The position numbers were made by a program, and so were the translations under genes. A stretch of DNA of 64,000 nucleotides from positions 1 through 64,000 of the forward strand of contig DVFL01000019.1 in assembly GCA_018713255.1 (NCBI GenBank), given 5' to 3'. Below are positions 62,587 to 64,000 of the stretch, one piece after another (within the stretch, counting starts at the first letter, position 1; the number at the start of each line of letters is the position of its first letter). Below the pieces are notes generated by a model, which saw nothing but the letters and a program-made list of their open reading frames with translations, had not been told where the DNA came from and did not search any database. This DNA is from Candidatus Cottocaccamicrobium excrementipullorum (lineage in GTDB: Bacteria; Bacillota; Clostridia; Lachnospirales; Lachnospiraceae).

Positions 62587-62958
62587 CTTTCATCCCTCAT
62601 TACATCTTTTCCAACTTTACACTTCTCTGGTATGCGGCGGAAAGCGTCCCCTTCCCGTCTCACCCTAGCCAATCCAAAGAAATATCTCTGTACAGATGAA
62701 AACATAGGATCCTTTCGCTTTCACACGAAAAAGACCCTATGCTTATTTTCATCACAAAACAGGCAAATTCAGGCTGGTAAATTACATTATATCCGCAAAT
62801 TCCGATAAAATCAAACACATTTTTCCCACTTTTCCCTGTTTTTTTCGCGCTTTACATAAAATATACAAGATCTTGCCAGCCCTTTTTCTCCCACTCCTAT
62901 ATCTAGTGTTCCATCTTTTTTTCAAAATAAAATTTCTTTGATGCACGCCCTCAAAAGC
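62587..62958. other. Intergenic stretch with a long imperfect hairpin
   Basis: 372 nt without a gene. At 62695-62753 GATGAAAA and CATAGG pair with CCTATG and TTTTCATC, interrupted by a 4-nt bulge, and an inner TTTCG/CGAAA stem tops it. On the minus strand it could be a terminator for spoIIM, but no T run follows. The region 62820-62940 is A/T-rich and may hold a promoter for xerD. Confidence 0.4.
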
Positions 62959-63513
62959 TTAAAGCAGCTGGAGAAAAAAAGGATTGATCCAAGTCTCTGC
63001 TGCTGCTCCCACCGCCAGCACTGCTGCTGCAGCCAAAAAAGCCCCGAGCCGAAGCTTTCGCTCCCGTCCCAGCCCCCACCAGACAAACAGGCCCCAGACA
63101 GGCAAATAAAACAGGCCTTGAGGAAAACAGGACAGAAAAAAACCGGGCAGACCCATCAACCCTTTTTCCGCGGTATACCAGGTAATTGCCCATCCGGTGC
63201 AGAGTCCTCCCCATACTGCCAGCAGCCAATACGCAGGCGCCGCGCACAAGGTTAGACCTAAAATCCAGGCCCCAATCCCCTGACTTTCCCGGCGCTGCAA
63301 AAGATAGAAAAACTTTTCCAAGGTTCCCTCCTGCAGTCTCCATGGTCCCTGGCCCAAGAACCAGATTCCCCACTGGGAAAGAGGGAATCGCTGCCATTCC
63401 CGGCCATAAAGCCAGTTTCCTGCCAGCGTTCCCACCGCAATTCCAAAGAAAAAGCAAATGCTGAATCCTCTTGCAGCCCGATTCTTCTCCCCCTCCCTTC
63501 GAAACATCTTCAT
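62959..63513 (-). CDS. spoIIM: Stage II sporulation protein M
   Basis: 184 residues with five hydrophobic segments, the SpoIIM/DUF95 fold. In Bacillus it helps peptidoglycan hydrolysis during forespore engulfment with SpoIID and SpoIIP. SICFFFGIAVGTLAGNWLYG starts the first helix, and a Gly/Ala-rich loop (LTLCAAPAYWLLAVWGGLC) and the C-terminal AAAAVLAVGAAAE helix follow. The start at 63513 has GAGGG 7 nt upstream; ATG 63612 has no ribosome site. Divergent in sequence; context with NUDIX and xerD supports the call. Confidence 0.82.
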   Translation of the reverse strand: MKMFRREGEKNRAARGFSICFFFGIAVGTLAGNWLYGREWQRFPLSQWGIWFLGQGPWRLQEGTLEKFFYLLQRRESQGIGAWILGLTLCAAPAYWLLAVWGGLCTGWAITWYTAEKGLMGLPGFFLSCFPQGLFYLPVWGLFVWWGLGRERKLRLGAFLAAAAVLAVGAAAETWINPFFLQLL

Positions 63514-63659
63514 CAAAAATCCCTCTGCACGATTTTTCTTTTCAGAACAATCTATGCAGAGGGATAACCGCTCATTCGCTCCTGGTTTTCCAACACATCG
63601 CCAAAATTTCATGAGCTAAAATGTGTCTTGGAAGCTGCACTCCTGCCGTAAAGCCAGGT

Positions 63660-64000
63660 CTATTTGGGAATGCTCCTGTATTTTCTGGCATATGCCAGAA
63701 TTGCCGCCATGGTTTTCGCATCGGTAATCTTTCCTGAATAAATCATTTCTTCAAGATCCTGAAGTTCCCACTCCTCCACCTGAATCACCTCATCCTCATC
63801 CAGATGCTGATGAGAAGGCTTTAAATCCCTGGCCAAATAAATATCAATATGCTCATCGCAGAAAGCAATGGTGGTATTAACGCTGATTAAAAATTCCAAA
63901 TTGTCTGTCCGGTATCCGGTTTCCTCTTCAAGCTCTCTGGCAGCACAGTCTCTGGTCGGCTCATCGGGGCTGTCCAGCTTCCCCGCTGGAATTTCCAGGG
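63660..64000 (-). CDS. NUDIX hydrolase (ADP-ribose pyrophosphatase-like), 5' end cut off
   Basis: About 112 C-terminal residues are visible; the N-terminus lies beyond base 64000. The Nudix box reads GKLDSPDEP-T-x5-ARELEEETGY, the first Glu of the box being Asp, the REL-EEETG core intact. The C-terminal half ISVNTTIAFCDEHIDIYLAR and VEEWELQDLEEMI resembles ADP-ribose pyrophosphatases. In known Firmicutes this gene lies upstream of spoIIM and xerD, matching here. Confidence 0.85.
   Translation of the reverse strand, partial: LEIPAGKLDSPDEPTRDCAARELEEETGYRTDNLEFLISVNTTIAFCDEHIDIYLARDLKPSHQHLDEDEVIQVEEWELQDLEEMIYSGKITDAKTMAAILAYARKYRSIPK

Noticed and set aside
1-64000. CRISPR arrays, rRNA and tRNA genes
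   Set aside because: I noticed no regularly spaced repeats, no rRNA core sequence and no convincing tRNA cloverleaf by eye; a covariance scan was not possible.

Overview
The window looks like the chromosome of a spore-forming gut Clostridia, most likely Lachnospiraceae. This is inferred from sigG, spoIIM and a nudix-spoIIM-xerD block, from strict-anaerobe enzymes (a flavodiiron/rubredoxin fusion, oxygen-independent HemZ), from strong AGGAGG ribosome sites, and from protein types familiar in that family, such as the GGGtGRT protein, choline-binding-like repeats and pectin enzymes. Most genes lie on the minus strand. I saw no rRNA, tRNA or CRISPR array and no intact mobile element. There is one clear scar of a decayed integrative element at 43.8-44.6 kb.

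Layout. 1-3.7 kb: the end-truncated aldo/keto reductase and a GGDEF/EAL cyclic-di-GMP protein. 3.9-15.4 kb: a complete urea-use locus read leftwards, urtABCDE (urea ABC transporter) followed by ureABCEFGD (urease and nickel-insertion factors), headed by an orphan AraC-type response regulator. Both the regulator gene and urtA have terminator-like hairpins between a plausible promoter and the start codon. 15.6-17.8 kb: a secreted repeat protein and a double-domain nitroreductase on the plus strand. 17.8-23.4 kb: an operon of an ABC-F ATPase and two half-size ABC exporters. 23.5-27.7 kb: a sugar PTS permease and a HAD phosphatase under a LacI-type regulator that starts with TTG, with three shared operator-like sites. 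27.9-30.7 kb: sigG, an esterase, a flavin reductase and a small unknown protein.

30.8-37.1 kb: EamA transporter, isoaspartyl dipeptidase, YfcC-type permease, aldo/keto reductase and oligogalacturonide lyase. 37.2-43.6 kb: an AIM24-like gene remnant, a dCMP-deaminase-like enzyme, a transglutaminase-fold protein, a flavodiiron fusion, a GNAT acetyltransferase and an alpha-L-fucosidase. 43.8-44.6 kb: two oppositely oriented integrase pieces around a truncated RelB/DinJ antitoxin. 44.7-46.4 kb: the GGGtGRT protein with a NifU-like scaffold partner, a conserved pair of unknown function. 46.7-56.9 kb: a MATE exporter and a housekeeping run, rel, MBL hydrolase, hemZ, hisS, aspS, with apt upstream. 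57.1-61.7 kb: a pectin locus (LacI regulator, GH28 polygalacturonase, an unknown 128-residue protein, divergent GH105 hydrolase) with a perfect palindromic operator candidate. 61.7-64 kb: xerD, spoIIM and a right-truncated NUDIX hydrolase.

Functional picture. The urea locus, isoaspartyl dipeptidase and YfcC permease suggest scavenging of host and dietary nitrogen. GH28, GH105, PL22 and GH29 enzymes suggest uptake and intracellular use of pectin fragments and fucosylated glycans. Where I moved a start codon, I relied on a visible ribosome-binding site. Domain calls come from motifs read by eye, not from database searches.
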